A stretch of DNA of 64,000 bases from Maea johnstoni (GCA_963942565.1 OZ012688.1:25323506-25387505); one strand, 5' to 3'; counted from the first letter of the stretch, positions 1-16,707 are shown. A program made the numbers and translations. Notes: generated by a model not told the origin, from the letters alone.

Positions 1-22
1 TTTCCTGACATGTTTCAAATAT

Positions 23-27
<5 letters not shown>

Positions 28-77
<50 letters not shown>
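28..77. repeat. (TA)n microsatellite at left edge
   Basis: About 25 uninterrupted TA dinucleotides lie immediately left of the first A element. The same TA context flanks every A copy, which suggests either TA-directed insertion or TA tracts that belong to the element ends. Confidence 0.9.
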
Positions 78-79
<2 letters not shown>

Positions 80-867
80 TCAGTGGTACACTTAATAATT
101 CAAATTTCTATAGTTTCAAATCGTATTGGATATTTGGAATTTTGGGTATATTTCCAAAGTTTCAAACTTCGAAACCGTATTAGAAATTTGAAACTTTGGT
201 TAAAGTTTCAAAGTTTCAAACTTCCATACTTTCAAATATCCAAACTTCCAAACTTCCAAAACGTGTTGGAAGTTTGAAACTTTGGTCAAAGTTTCAAAGT
301 TTCAAAATTCCGTACTTTCAAATATCCAAACTTTCAAACTTCCAAAACGCGTTGGAAGTTTGAAAGTTTGACATGGAACGTTTAATAATATAAATTGTGA
401 AACTTTCAAATATACGGTTATCGGGCTGCTAATAAAAGCTGCCTTAAGTTGCGAACACGACCCACATTTTGTCAATGGAATTATTTATCATCAAGACGCT
501 GTTCTCATTAAGGCTATGAAATACGCATTTCTTAATTTCCTATATCTTCAAATATTTCAATTATAGATATTGATAATGCTTAAACTGTCATTAACGCTAA
601 TGAACACGAATATTGGAGTGACCCACTTGTCTATTCTATTATTAGAAACGGCAGCTTCTAAAATGCGGAACCGGAATGTATGTAAAACTCGTGCCCATAT
701 GATGGACCATGAGTGAAGGAGGGAACAATGAAATTTATTTTCAAGACCGCTTTTTGGGAGGGTAAATATAACTTGTTCCCGACTTAACCGACCATTCTAG
801 TGGATGAATATCGATCAATATACATTTTCTATCTACCTTTCTGTCTGTCTGTATGTATTACTGTCTA

Positions 868-964
<97 letters not shown>

Positions 965-2249
965 ACTATCTATCAATCTATCTTTTTATGTGTGAGAGCC
1001 TTAGATAAATAAAATTCTTTTCTTCGTCTAATGTGAGAGCATCCAAAAACACACACACATAAATGTATGTATGTGTGTGTGTGCGTATGTGTGCGTATAT
1101 AGATAGGTAGATAGAGAAATACGGAAAGACAGGCAGATAATATGATATACTTCATTGATTCCATCACAACGTAGTTTATGAACCAATTCATGAACGCACG
1201 CACACGCATGCATGCACGCCCGCGCACAGTCATTTATATACCACCCTCCCCCCCCCCCCCCAACCCCCACGCCCCACGCACATAAGATCTAACTAATAGG
1301 TTCTCGCATACTCTAGGGGGAGGAAAATAACACTGTTTTACCGGTATGGTAAATACAACTTTATTTCTTCCAGACCACTCCAGAGGAAGGGTAAATAAAA
1401 CACATACGCACGCACACACATACATACATACATACATATATGTCTATGTGTGTGTGTTTGGATGCTCTCACTATAGATGAAGAACAACATTTTATTTATA
1501 TAAGGCTCTCACACATGAATAGATAGAAAGATTGATTGCTAGATAGTAGATAAATATATAGATGGACAGAAATACAGACAGACAGGTTAGATAGATGATA
1601 TATATATATAGATACCTATTCACTAGAGTGGTCGGGTAAGTCGGGAACAAATAAAGTTTTTTATCCTGCCTATGGGTTAGTCGGGAACAAATAAAGTTCT
1701 ATCTATCCTCCACAAAAGAAGGTCTTGAAATTAAAGTTCTTTATTTGCTCTTTCACACTTGGTCCATCATATCGACACGAGTTTTACATAATTCCAGTTC
1801 CGCATTTTAGAAGCTGCCGATCTAATAATAGATTAGACAAGTGGGTCATCCCACCATTCTTGCTGCTTTGCGAAAATTATCCTTTTTTCTTATAATTGGC
1901 AATTTCCTTTGAAAAGTAACATTTGATATTGTTTTGATATTATTGATTTTATACAATGTATAATATATCAACATAACATTGTAACAGAACTACTTGCGTA
2001 CCGCTAGGAAAGGTTTGGAAATTTGATTTATTAAGTGTGCCACTCTGCGGCTTTTCTAAACATGCAATAGTATAAATGTGTAAAGAGTTTTGGGAGTTTG
2101 AAAGTATGGAAATACGGCTGTAATCTCATATATTCAAACCCGTTTGAAAGTACGGAAGTTTGGATATATGGAAGTTTGAAAGTTTGAAAATACAGATATT
2201 TGAAAATTTGAATATTTGAAAGTTTGAATTATTAAGCGTACCACGGACC
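78..2249 (+). mobile_element. Foldback-type DNA element A, copy 1
   Basis: The left end reads GGTCAGTGGTACACTTAATA and the right end is its imperfect reverse complement (…CGTACCACGGACC), so it has terminal inverted repeats. Both sides abut TA repeats. The terminal ~350 bp are short iterated motifs of the TTTCAAACTT / TTTGAAAGTT kind. The interior is also an imperfect palindrome: the block at about 640-830 (with GCTTCTAAAATGCGGAAC) returns inverted at about 1608-1830, and GAGAGCATCCAAA near 1036 returns inverted near 1452. No transposase reading frame is visible. The structure resembles Drosophila FB-type foldback elements; the family name is unknown to me. Other copies lie at 6163-10647 and 10732-12792. 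Confidence 0.8.
877..962. repeat. Expanded (TA)n inside element A copy 1
   Basis: There are roughly 43 TA units between CTGTCTATCTG and CTACTATCTATC. The equivalent position in the other two A copies (about 6953-6964 and 11989-11998) has only about five units, so this tract grew after the copies separated. Confidence 0.85.
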
Positions 2250-2281
<32 letters not shown>

Positions 2282-3984
2282 GAATCAGGGTACCTTTTGA
2301 TCATTCGAATTTTTTTGACTTTCGGAGATAGGAAAATAGAAAAAAACTAAATTTTCAATCATTCATTTCTTGAAAAAAATCAAAAATTACAACAAAATTT
2401 CATTATTTCATTTTTTCGTACTGATTCGTAACTTTGGAAAAGGAAATTTTGAATTTGGTCAATTTTTCAATTTTCAACTTTCAAATCCAAAGTTGAAATT
2501 TGAATTTTGAAAATTTGATTCAAATTTTCAAAATTCAACTTTGGTTTACAAATTTGAATTTTGAAAATTCAATTGATCAAATTTCAAATTTGTAATTGTT
2601 TGAATAGATTTGAATTTCGAAACATGGCATGACGCTAGTTTATCTTATCACCAAAAGAGGGCAGCACTCCTGGCACATTTGTTTAAGATGTTAGGGCGCC
2701 CTGAACAAGAGGTTGACGCTTCACATGCCTTTCATTGACAATTGGTGGTTTTGGATAGAACTTACGGCTGTTTTAAGAATCATCGCTTTTTCACACAGAG
2801 GTGCAATTTCCATATAGATAAATAGATAATTTAATAAAAGGAAAGACTTTACAGGTGAAAATCATCGAGAGTTCAAATCACTCTTTAAATGACAGTCGGA
2901 TTTCCCGGGGGGGACACTTTGGTATTAAGGGGGGCGGGGTGCATACGCTCGTTGTCAAAATTTTAAAATATCCCTAAAGCACTGATTTGGGGTCAAAAAA
3001 GCACCCTTATTTTCAAAAAACGCTGACTTTTTAGTGTAAAAAACACCCCTTCCTTTATCAAAACACTGTCATTGGATGAACGGGAACACGTATTTTAACT
3101 TTATATTCTATAATCCTCTGCCTGTTTAGCGACAGCAGTACAGGCAGCAGAACTCGGAAGCCCAGTCACTTCTGGAGTCACTCGGCGTCAGAGCCGCCGA
3201 TATTTCGTGGATTGTAAGGGGATTTTCACCCCCCATGTTACGTACCTGGGTACAAAAAGGTACCCTTCTTTTACAAATCGCGGAAATGCGGAGGTCTTAA
3301 AAAGACCCCTTCTTCCGCGAAATACGTTACGCAGGTGCGGCCCCCATCTTTGTTATCCGTGACGTAATTCTTTACTATTCTCTACCAATAGAGGTCGCCT
3401 ATTCTTATTCATCACGGAAACATATTTATATCCCCCTTAATATGCGCTATATATTTGTGCAATAACCACACAGTATGAGTAGTGATTGACCGCAGGTAAA
3501 CAGAATAAACATTGATATGGATTCATCTTGTAGCAAAATCGCCATTGCACAAGTAATTTAATATGATTGATGGAAGTAGAATGTTATGTAGAATGTAGTA
3601 TGGCGATTCTGACGATTTAAACCGCTTTCAATTTGCCCACGGAAAGGCGAGTATTCTATTATTATCGTAAACATAGAGGCCACCGCAAAGACAATTTTTC
3701 CCGCTACTAGAATCAGGATGTCGGGCGAACATTTGTAGCACGGCAGCACTTGTTTCCTAGGTGCACGTTCGTGTTGGGTTATCATGGGCTGTGAACATTT
3801 CGTGCAGTGTACTCGATTTTAAATCTGAAAATCCGCCTAAATGAAAAGGTATCCGGTTTATGGTCTTGTATCCATCGAAGTTCTCACACGACCTTCCTCC
3901 CCTAGCAGGCCTGTACACACGGAAACCATTCCAATCCCCCGGGGGATATTCCAGAGCAACGGGCAGCATATAGCGCACAAGCAC

Positions 3985-4172
3985 AGACTTATTTATGCTA
4001 GGTACCCATTTTGCAGCTGGTTAGACTGAAGCAGACTGTAGTAGACTGAAGTAGACTTGTATAAACTGTCTTGCCCAAGGACAGACCAAAGTGCCCCGGT
4101 CAGGAATTGAACCAGCGACCTACAGTTTACTAGTACGACACCTAACCAACTAAGCTACTTTGTCCCCTACAT
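3985..4172 (-). mobile_element. tRNA-derived SINE fragment in the loop of B copy 1
   Basis: Read on the minus strand, the head near 4170 carries an A-box-like TAGCTTAGTTGG and a B-box-like GGTTCAATTCC (4113-4102). A body with CCTTGGGCAAGACAG follows, then an AAATGGGTACCTAGC tail near 3995. The box pair, ~50 bp apart, and the tail are the usual layout of tRNA-derived metazoan SINEs. The cloverleaf pairs poorly in the T stem, so this is not a functional tRNA gene. Confidence 0.6.
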
Positions 4173-4384
4173 TTGATTCTAACCAGACACGGCATGGTGA
4201 GATAAATAATCATGCATGAGGCCTCTATTAAAAGGCGAGGAAACCCGTCATGACGACAGAAAGACAGGTGGGGAAGTGGCATTCTTCCTTACAAACGGAT
4301 AAAAAATACGTCCTTTAGCAACAAATTTACCTTGCGGCATTACATTTCATCATACTCTAAAGAACAGACATACACGCTCACACA

Positions 4385-4840
<456 letters not shown>

Positions 4841-6162
4841 ATCGACATAATCCATTCTACTTAACATTTTACATCAATCATATTAAATTACTTGTGCAAT
4901 GGCGATTTTGCTACAAGATGAATCCATATTAATGTTTATTCTGTTTACCTGCGGTCAATCACTACTCATACTGTGTGGTTATTGCACAAATATATAGCGC
5001 ATATTAAGGGGGATATAAATATGTTTCCGTGATGAATAAGAATAGGCGACCTCTATTGGTAGAGAATAGTAAAGAATTACGTCACGGATAACAAAGATGG
5101 GGGCCGCACCTGCGTAACGTATTTCGCGGAAGAAGGGGTCTTTTTAAGACCTCCGCATTTCCGCGATTTGTAAAAGAAGGGTACCTTTTTGTACCCAGGT
5201 ACGTAACATGGGGGTTGAAAATCCCCTTACAATCCACGAAATATCGGCGGCTCTGACGCTGAGTGACTCCAGAAGTGACTGGGCTTCCGAGTTCTGCTGC
5301 CTGTACTGCTGTCGCTGAACAGGCAGAGGATTATAGAATATAAAGTTAAAAAACGTGTTCCCGTTCATCCAATGACAGTGTTTTGATAAAGGAAGGGGTG
5401 TTTTTTACACTAAAAAGTCAGCGTTTTTTTAAAATAAGGGTGCTTTTTTGACCTCAAATCAGTGCTTTAGGGGTATTTTAAAATTTTGACAACGAGCGTA
5501 TGCACCCCGCCCCCCTAATACCAAAGTGTCCCCCCGGGAAATCTGACTGTCATTTAAAGAGCTATTTGAACTCTCAATGATTCTCACCTGTCAAGTCTTT
5601 CCTTTTATTAAATTATCTATTTATCTATATGGAAATTGCACCTCTGTGTGAAAAAGCGATGATTCTTAAAACAGCCGTAAGGTCTATCCAAAACCACCGA
5701 TTGTCAATGAAAGGCATGTGAAGCGTCAACCTCTTGTTCAGGGCGCCCTAACATCTTAAACAAATGTGCCAGGAGTGCTGCCCTCTTTTGGTGATAAGAT
5801 AAACTAGCGTCATGCCATGTTTCGAAATTCAAATCTATTCAAACAATTACAAATTTGAAATTTGATCAATTGAATTTTCAAAATTCAAATTTGTAAACCA
5901 AAGTTGAATTTTGAAAATTTGAATCAAATTTTCAAAATTCAAATTACAATTTTGGATTTGAAAGTTGAAAATTGAAAAATTGACCAAATTTAAAATTTCC
6001 TTTCCAAACTTACGAATCAGTAGGAAAAAATGAAATAATGAAATGTTGTTGTAAATATTTGATTTTTTCAAGAATGAATAATTGAAAATTTAGTTTTTTT
6101 CAATTTTCCAATCTCCGAAAGTCAAAAAAATTCGAATGATCAAAAGGTACCCTGATTTATAT

Positions 6163-9100
6163 GGTCAGTGGTACGCTTAATAATTCAAATTTCTATAGTT
6201 TCAAATCGTATTGGATATTGGAATTTTGGGTATTTTTTCAAAGTTTCAAACTTCGAAACCGTATTAGAAATTTGAAACTTGGTTAAAGTTTCAAAGTTTC
6301 AAACTTCCATACTTTCAAATATCCAAATTTTCAAACTTCCAAAACGTGTTGGAAGTTTGAAACTTTGGTCAAAGTTTCAAAGTTTCAAAATTCCATACTT
6401 TCAAATATCCAAACTTTCAAACTTCCAAAACGTGTTGGAAGTTTGAAAGTTTGACATGGAACGTTTAATAATGTAAATTGTGAAACTTTCAAATATACGG
6501 TGATCGGGCTGCTAATAGAAGCTGCCTTAAGTTGCAAACACGACCCGCATTTCTTCATTGTTATTATTTATCATCAAGACGCTGTTCTCATTAAGGCTAT
6601 CAAATACGCATTTCTTAATTTCCTATATCTTCAAATATTGCAATTATGGATATTGATTATGCTTAAACTGTCATTGACGCTAATGAACATGAAAAGTGGA
6701 ACGACCTAATTGTCTATTCTATTATTAGAAACGGCAGCTTCTAAAATGCGGAACCGGAATGTATGTAAAACTCGTGCCCATATGATGGACCATGAGTGAA
6801 GGAGCGAACAATGACATTTATTTTCAAGACCGTCTTTTTGGGAGGGTAAATAGAACTTGTTCCGACTTAACCGACCATTCCAGTGGATGAATATCGATCA
6901 ATATACATTATATATCTACCTTTCTGTCTGTCTGTCTGTATTACTGTATATCTGTATATATATCTACTATCTATCAATCTATCTATCTTTTTATGTGTGA
7001 GAGCCTTAGATATATATAAAAAAAATCTTTGTCTAATGTGAGAGCATCCAAACACACACACATAAATGTATGTATGTGTGTGTGTGCGTATGTGTGCGTA
7101 TATAGATAGGTAGATAGAGAAATACGGAAAGACAGCTAGGCAGATGTGATTATATACTTCATTGATTCCATCATAACGTAGTTTATGAACCAATTCATGA
7201 ACGCACACACACGCATGCATGCATGCCCGCGCACAGTCATTTATATACCACCCTCCCACCCCACGCCCCACGCACATAAGATCTAACTAATACGTTCCCG
7301 CATACTCTAGGGGGAGGAAAATAACACTGTTTTACCGGTAGGGTAAATAAAACTTTATTTCTTCCAGACCATTCCAGAGGAAGGGTAAATAAAACACATA
7401 CGCACGCACACACATACATACATACATTACATATATGTCTATGTGTGTGTGTTTGGATGCTCTCACTTTAGATGAAGAACCACATTTTATTTATATAAGG
7501 CTCTCACACATGAATAGATAGAAAGATTGATTGCTAGATAGTAGATAGATATATAGATAGACAGAAATACAGACAGACAGGTTAGATAGATGATATATAT
7601 TGATCGATACCTATTCACTAGAGTGGTCGGGCAAGTCGGAACAAATAAAGTCTTTTTATCCTGCCTATGGGTTAGTCGGGAACAAATAAAGTTCTATTTA
7701 CCGTCCCCAAAAGAAGGTCTTGAAATTAAAGTTCTTTATTTGCTCTTTCACACTTGGTCCATCATATCGACACGAGTTTTACATAATTCCAGTTCCGCAT
7801 TTTAGAAGCTGCCGTTCTAATAATAGATTAGACAAGTAGGTCACTCCACCATTCTTGCTGCTTTGCGAAAATTATCCTTTTTTCTTATAATTGGCAATTT
7901 CCTTTGAAAAGTAACATTTGATATTGTTTTGATATTATTGATATTATACAATGTATAATATATCAACATACCATTGTAACAGAACTATTTGCGTGCCGCT
8001 AGGAAAGGTTTGGAAATTTGATTTATTATTTGATTTATTAAGTGTGCCACTCTGCGGCTTTTCTAAACATGCAATAGTATAAATGTGTAAAGACCTTTGG
8101 AAGTTTGAAAGTATGGAAATACGGCTGTAATCTCAATCAGGGTACCTTTTGATCATTCGAATCTTTTTGATTTTCGGAGATTGGAAAATTGAAAAAAACT
8201 AAATTTTCAATTATTCATTTCTTGAAAAAAATCAAAAATTACAACAAAATTTCATTATTTCATTTTTTCGTACTGATTCGTAACTTTGGAAAAGGAAATT
8301 TTGAATTTGGTCAATTTTTCAATTTTCAACTTTCAAATCCAAAATTGAAATTTGAATTTGAAATTTGATTCAAATTTTCAAAATTCAACCTTGGTTTACA
8401 AATTTGAATTTTGAAAATTCAATTGATCAAATTTCAAATTTGTAATTGTTTGAATAGATTTGAATTTCGAAACATGCATGACGCTAGTTTATCTTATCAC
8501 CAAAAGAGGGCAGCACTCCTGGCACATTTGTTTAAGATGTTAGGGCGCCCTGAACAAGAGGTTGACGCTTCACATGCCTTTCATTGACAATCGGTGGTTT
8601 TGGATAGACCTTACGGCTGTTTTAAGAATCATCGCTTTTTCACACAGAGGTGCAATTTCCATATAGATAAGTAGATAATTTAATAAAAGGAAAGACTTGA
8701 CAGGTGAGAATCATTGAGAGTTCAAATAGCTCTTTAAATGACAGTCAGATTTCCCGGGGGGGGGGGACACTTTGGTATTAAGGGGGGCGGGGTGCATACG
8801 CTCGTTGTCAAAATTTTAAAATACCCCTAAAGCACTGATTTGAGGTCAAAAAAGCACCCTTATTTTCAAAAAACGCTGACTTTTTAGTGTAAAAAACACC
8901 CCTTCCTTTATCAAAACACTGTCATTGGATGAACGGGAACACGTTTTTTAACTTTATATTCTATAATCCTCTGCCTGTTTAGCGACAGCAGTACAGGCAG
9001 CAGAACTCGGAAGCCCAGTCACTTCTGGAGTCACTCGGCGTCAGAGCCGCCGATATTTCGTGGATTGTAAGGGGATTTTCACCCCCCATGTTACGTACCT

Positions 9101-10647
9101 GGGTACAAAAAGGTACCCTTCTTTTACAAATCGCGGAAATGCGGAGGTCTTAAAAAGACCCCTTCTTCCGCGAAATACGTTACGCAGGTGCGGCCCCCCT
9201 ATTCTTATTCATCACGGAAACATGTTTATATCCCCCTTAATATGCGCTATATATTTGTGCAATAACCACACAGTATGAGTAGTGATTGACCGCAGGTAAA
9301 CAGAATAAACATTAATATGGATTCATCTTGTAGCAAAATCGCCATTGCACAGCGCATATTAAGGGGGATATAAACATGTTTCCGTGATGAATAAGAATAG
9401 GCGACCTCTATTGGTAGAGAATAGTAAAGAATGACGTCACGGATAACAAAGATGGGGGCCGCACCTGCGTAACGTATTTCGCGGAAGAAGGGGTCTTTTT
9501 AAGACCTCCGCATTTCCGCGATTTGTAAAAGAAGGGTACCTTTTTGTACCCAGGTACGTAACATGGGGGGTGAAAATCCCCTTACAATCCACGAAATATC
9601 GGCGGCTCTGACGCCGAGTGACTCCAGAAGTGACTGGGCTTCCGAGTTCTGCTGCCTGTACTGCTGTCGCTAAACAGGCAGAGGATTATAGAATATAAAG
9701 TTAAAAAACGTGTTCCCGTTCATCCAATGACAGTGTTTTGATAAAGGAAGGGGTGTTTTTTACACTAAAAAGTCAGCGTTTTTTGAAAATAAGGGTGCTT
9801 TTTTGACCTCAAATCAGTGCTTTAGGGGTATTTTAAAATTTTGACAACGAGCGTATGCACCCCGCCCCCCTTAATACCAAAGTGTCCCCCCCCCCGGGAA
9901 ATCTGACTGTCATTTAAAGAGCTATTTGAACTCTCAATGATTCTCACCTGTCAAGTCTTTCCTTTTATTAAATTATCTATTTATCTATATGGAAATTGCA
10001 CCTCTGTGTGAAAAAGCGATGATTCTTAAAACAGCCGTAAGGTCTATCCAAAACCACCGATTGTCAATGAAAGGCATGTGAAGCGTCAACCTCTTGTTCA
10101 GGGCGCCCTAACATCTTAAACAAATGTGCCAGGAGTGCTGCCCTCTTTTGGTGATAAGATAAACTAGCGTCATGCCATGTTTCGAAATTCAAATCTATTC
10201 AAACAATTACAAATTTGAAATTCGATCAATTGAATTTTCAAAATTCAAATTTGTAAACCAAAGTTAAATTTTGAAAATTTGAATCAAATTTTCAAAATTC
10301 AAATTTCAATTTTGGATTTGAAAGTTGAAAATTGAAAAATTGACCAAATTCAAAATTTCCTTTTCCAAAGTTACGAATCAGTACGAAAAAATGAAATAAT
10401 GAAATTTTGTTGTAATTTTTGATTTTTTTCAAGAAATGAATAATTGAAAATTTAGTTTTTTTCAATTTTCCAATCTCCGAAAATCAAAAAAATTCGAATG
10501 ATCAAAAGGTACCCTGATTAATCTCATATATTCAAACTCGTTTGAAAGTACGGAAGTTTGGATATATGGAAGTTTGAAAGTTTGAAAATACAGATATTTG
10601 AAAATTTGAATATTTGAAAGTTTGAATTATTAAGCGTACCACGGACC
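6163..10647 (+). mobile_element. Foldback-type element A, copy 2, interrupted by B copy 2
   Basis: It starts GGTCAGTGGTACGCTTAATA and ends …AAGCGTACCACGGACC. It is collinear with copy 1 up to the octamer TAATCTCA at 8128-8135, then broken by element B (8136-10518), and resumes with a second TAATCTCA (10519-10526). Removing the insert and one octamer leaves about 2.09 kb, matching copies 1 and 3. The TTTCAAACTT-type terminal motifs, the inverted interior blocks and the short CA/TATG runs are all conserved. No coding capacity is visible. Confidence 0.85.
8136..10518. mobile_element. Long palindromic element B, copy 2, nested in A
   Basis: It begins ATCAGGGTACCTTTTGATCA and ends with the reverse complement, flanked by a perfect 8-bp direct repeat TAATCTCA. 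The uninserted A copies (about 2126-2133 and 10856-10863, inverted) have that octamer once, so the insertion is proven by filled and empty sites. The two ~1.2-kb arms are almost identical inverted copies. The left arm lacks about 60 bp near 9199 that the right arm keeps. The loop is only about 100 bp, around 9250-9352, and lacks the SINE and TA tract of copy 1. An 8-bp duplication is typical of hAT and P families; no transposase is present to decide. Confidence 0.88.
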
Positions 10648-10688
<41 letters not shown>

Positions 10689-10731
10689 TATATACATACA
10701 TATATATGTATATATATACATATATATATAT
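10648..10731. repeat. TA/TATG spacer between A copies 2 and 3
   Basis: TA dinucleotides with TATG and TACA interruptions separate the right end of A copy 2 from the end of A copy 3. The facing ends CCACGGACC and GGTCCGTGG are inverted, so copies 2 and 3 lie in opposite orientation. Confidence 0.85.
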
Positions 10732-13071
<2,340 letters not shown>

Positions 13072-14780
13072 AGTAGTTACAGTTTGGAAAAACAGTTTTT
13101 TTAATTGTTCTATGATTTAAACATTTGTTTGACTGTACGTACATGTATCACTCATCATCTATATTCAAGTTTGTCAGACCTATGTGCTCTCTATGCGTAG
13201 ATGGGTAAAAGGAGGTTTTGTAAGTCCCTACATGTCTGCGGTCTGCTTTCAGGTCACTAGTTACTACAGGGTAGTAAGTGATTGTGATTCAACCCTTAAA
13301 CCATGCTTAAGCATGACAGATCATTACTATCAATCCCTCGCAGTATCTTGGGAGCGCCGAAATAACCGACAGTTATGCAAACCTTCTTCACACACCATCA
13401 TGTTTTCGTATGCCTCATACATTCATAACGTTGCAAATACCATTATTTACTTGCGTTACGGGTTGGTTGCATGCAACGAGTACACACTTGGTACTTGGTT
13501 CAAAAGGTTTTGTAAACCCCAACCTGATTCCGTTTAATTATGTTCTTATTAAAATAAGATGCGGTTTGGAGAAAGAACGAGTAGGTTAAACAGAAATTGG
13601 AATTGGGTGAAAACTTTAACACACACCACGCCCCACAGCCTGTTATCTATGGCATTTATTCTTACCTTGCCATATTATACTTACCCTCACATCACTTCAC
13701 CTGGTGTTTTGGACAGACAAGAAGAAACTTAAATCATTCAATGGACGTTAGACAAAGTTATTTGCTTTGGTTTCTGTCTAACCCCGCATGGTTCTCCGTT
13801 TGACAATCCAAGTTTGCATTAGTTCTTAAGAATATATTACTGATTTATCATGAGGTCAGATTTAATATTACTGAATAAGACTTGATAACGGTATATGTAC
13901 ATGTAAATACACGTAAACATTAGGATAAATAGTGTGTTTAACTCATCCTGTGTTGTAGAAGACATACTGTCTTATCTTTAAGATATTCGTTTAAATTATA
14001 TTTTATGTATAGCTATGTATGGTTAATTGAATCTAAATGTTACATACATTTCTTGTTTGGAGATATACTAGTATATGTTATAAATTAAGTTTATAACATT
14101 GATATTTCAGGTTGATGCCAGTTAAGGAGAACTTCTTATGTAGGCCAATATTTAAGGTAGCTTTTCATTTACAAATTGCTTTTATATACTTCACCTTTCT
14201 TTTTCGTTTTTTAATTCTGTATTGCATTTCCTCATCTGTTCCAAAGAACCAGAATCATTGGCTTTACTTCATCTTTTCTCGGTAAACATAGTTTTTTAAA
14301 CATTTGACTTCATTTATCATTCCTGCATAAATATCTTTATTCCTAGTCTTCTAGAAGTAATAACTGTCGATGTGTATCAAGTCTAGAAATTAATATCCAT
14401 AAAAGCACAGCCGATGAATGCAATTGAGGCAAAAAGGCAGAAGCTTTAAAATAATGTGATCCCAATGTGCGATAAGATATCGATACTAAAGAGGACGTTT
14501 CTGCTTAAAGCAGTAAAGCAAACATAATGTGTTATTTCTTTTTAAATCGTCTATTTATGTAGTGTGTTACATGAGCATGAGGTCTGCACGTCTGTCAGTT
14601 TAATTGAAATATGTTGATAGTATACTGTAGTAAAACATTTAGTTTGGTTTGTTGCTTTATATATAAAAGTTTTTCTTAGGTATATTACATCTGTCAACAA
14701 AAACACGACACACGCATACACACAATTACTTGGGACGATGCTAACCTTGTGTTAAAATATGCGAACTTTTGGTAGAAATT

Positions 14781-14783
<3 letters not shown>
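13072..14783. other. Gene-free AT-rich stretch
   Basis: The longest open stretch (13184-13537, 117 codons) has no recognisable domain, no convincing splice context and no family resemblance. I see no RNA gene or transposon ends here. Confidence 0.5.

Positions 14784-14784
<1 letters not shown>

Positions 14785-14867
<83 letters not shown>
14785..14867. repeat. Compound (CA)n(TA)n microsatellite
   Basis: About 18 CA units run directly into about 23 TA units. Simple repeat; no coding meaning. Confidence 0.9.
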
Positions 14868-14871
<4 letters not shown>

Positions 14872-16225
14872 ATATATTTATCTCTTTAATATACATGTAC
14901 ATATATGAGAAATAACATTCCTGAAAGATTATAAAAATGCAGAACAATGACATGTATTTAAACAGCACTTCCGACGATTACTAACCTATAACTTAAGATT
15001 TCTAAATAATAGAAAACTAAAATATATTTCAAAGAGAGCGATATTTAGAGAAGTATGTGACTGACAGTTGTTATTCCTGAAAGTTTTAGCAATCCCTCTT
15101 CAAAGTGTTTATCTCCAAATATTGCTAGATTGTCAGAACTAGATTGTTCAGCCCAGATGCCAATGGGTTGGAAGGTGTGTATATTGTAATGTGGGAATGT
15201 GTACATGACATAATACAGCTATTTCACGATGTTTTTACTGTGCAAATTGCTAGTAAGTCACGATGAAAAAGGTTACAGCATGTCTTCTGTTTAGGGAAAA
15301 ATTCATATTTTCATATTTTCAACCAAAGCTCAATAATGGCTTATTTCCATGACCTCTCCTCCTACAACTCCTATTGTAGCTAACCTATGGGATTACCAAA
15401 GATAGCCTATCAATGGCCGACTTGTAGTATACGAGTAGTGTTAAGGAAGAGAACCAAATTGTATCCGTACTTTATTGAATACTTTCGACTTAGTCCTCCC
15501 ATTGCCAGGTGGATTGGAAAACGTGATGTGCATACATTTACCTGCGCTGCATGTTTGACGGTGAACTTTGACCAGCAGCAGACTAACTGTGTTTATTTTC
15601 CCGTTTAGGGTTTGACCGGACAGGTAACAAAATCAGTAATCGCCAAGTTGTGAATTGTATAACGTCGTGTGTATTTGTTTATTTATAGGCCCTTAGTAGA
15701 CCCGGAAAGGTAATGTTTCGGTGCCAACGGGGGCCTTTCTACCTATCGCTCGCTCTTTAGATGGTCTATGCTTTAGTATTATGTAGCTTTACTGCTGTGA
15801 TCTCAGGTGGTGATGAAATACTTCGCAACAGTAACGTACCTTGGCACCACATATACGAAGTGTGCACACTGTAAGAACCGACTTCATGAAATACAATAGC
15901 TATTAATATGGTGGTGAATTAAGTGTTTTCATTCCATTCATTTGTGCAGAATTGACTGTTTATACAATATTTGCCGTTGCATATAACTGTTGTGAAATTG
16001 ACAATGTTCGTTGCGAACTTGCGATGTTTGGCATTTCACCCGAGAGCATTGTTAAATGAGTACATCCATAACAAGTCTCCCACGTGCCGTCTGTCTGACG
16101 TAACCAGGCATGCCAGTTGAGTAGAAGTTATGATTGTGTCCAAATATATTACTTACCTTATTATAACGTACATACATACGTACATACATACATACATAAA
16201 TGAGGTTATATACGCACACACACAT
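14868..16225. other. Gene-free stretch
   Basis: AT-rich sequence with no open frame of known family. The longest frame (15387-15608) has no domain I recognise. Short CATA repeats begin at 16170. Confidence 0.45.
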
Positions 16226-16233
16226 AGATACAT

Positions 16234-16420
<187 letters not shown>

Positions 16421-16707
16421 CATCCATGCTATAATGTCTAAATTCTATATAGAGGGTAGGAAATGCAGCAGCGTGTTCTTTATACATTAACTGAAACAGC
16501 GTGTGTGATTTTATGCAGATTCGTAATATCTGAGGCATTCTATCTCAGTTATTTATCACTAATACATACTAATGAGCATTATTAGATAAATTTAATTCCT
16601 GATAAATGGGTCGAAGTCCTTCTTTTGCCTTGCCTGCACAGCATATCTCCGACTCTGTCTCTGTAAAAGGTCCACGCTTCATATTGGCGCTGGAGGGGCG
16701 TATTACC

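Noticed and set aside
4080-4172. A functional tRNA gene
   Set aside because: A and B boxes are present but the T stem and acceptor stem do not pair; a SINE body follows.
9060-9278. Short open frames inside the B and C elements as transposon proteins
   Set aside because: They read through palindromic noncoding DNA, occur in both orientations and match no transposase motif.
13184-13537. A 117-codon open frame as a gene
   Set aside because: No family resemblance, no coding-like splice borders, and length within chance for this window.
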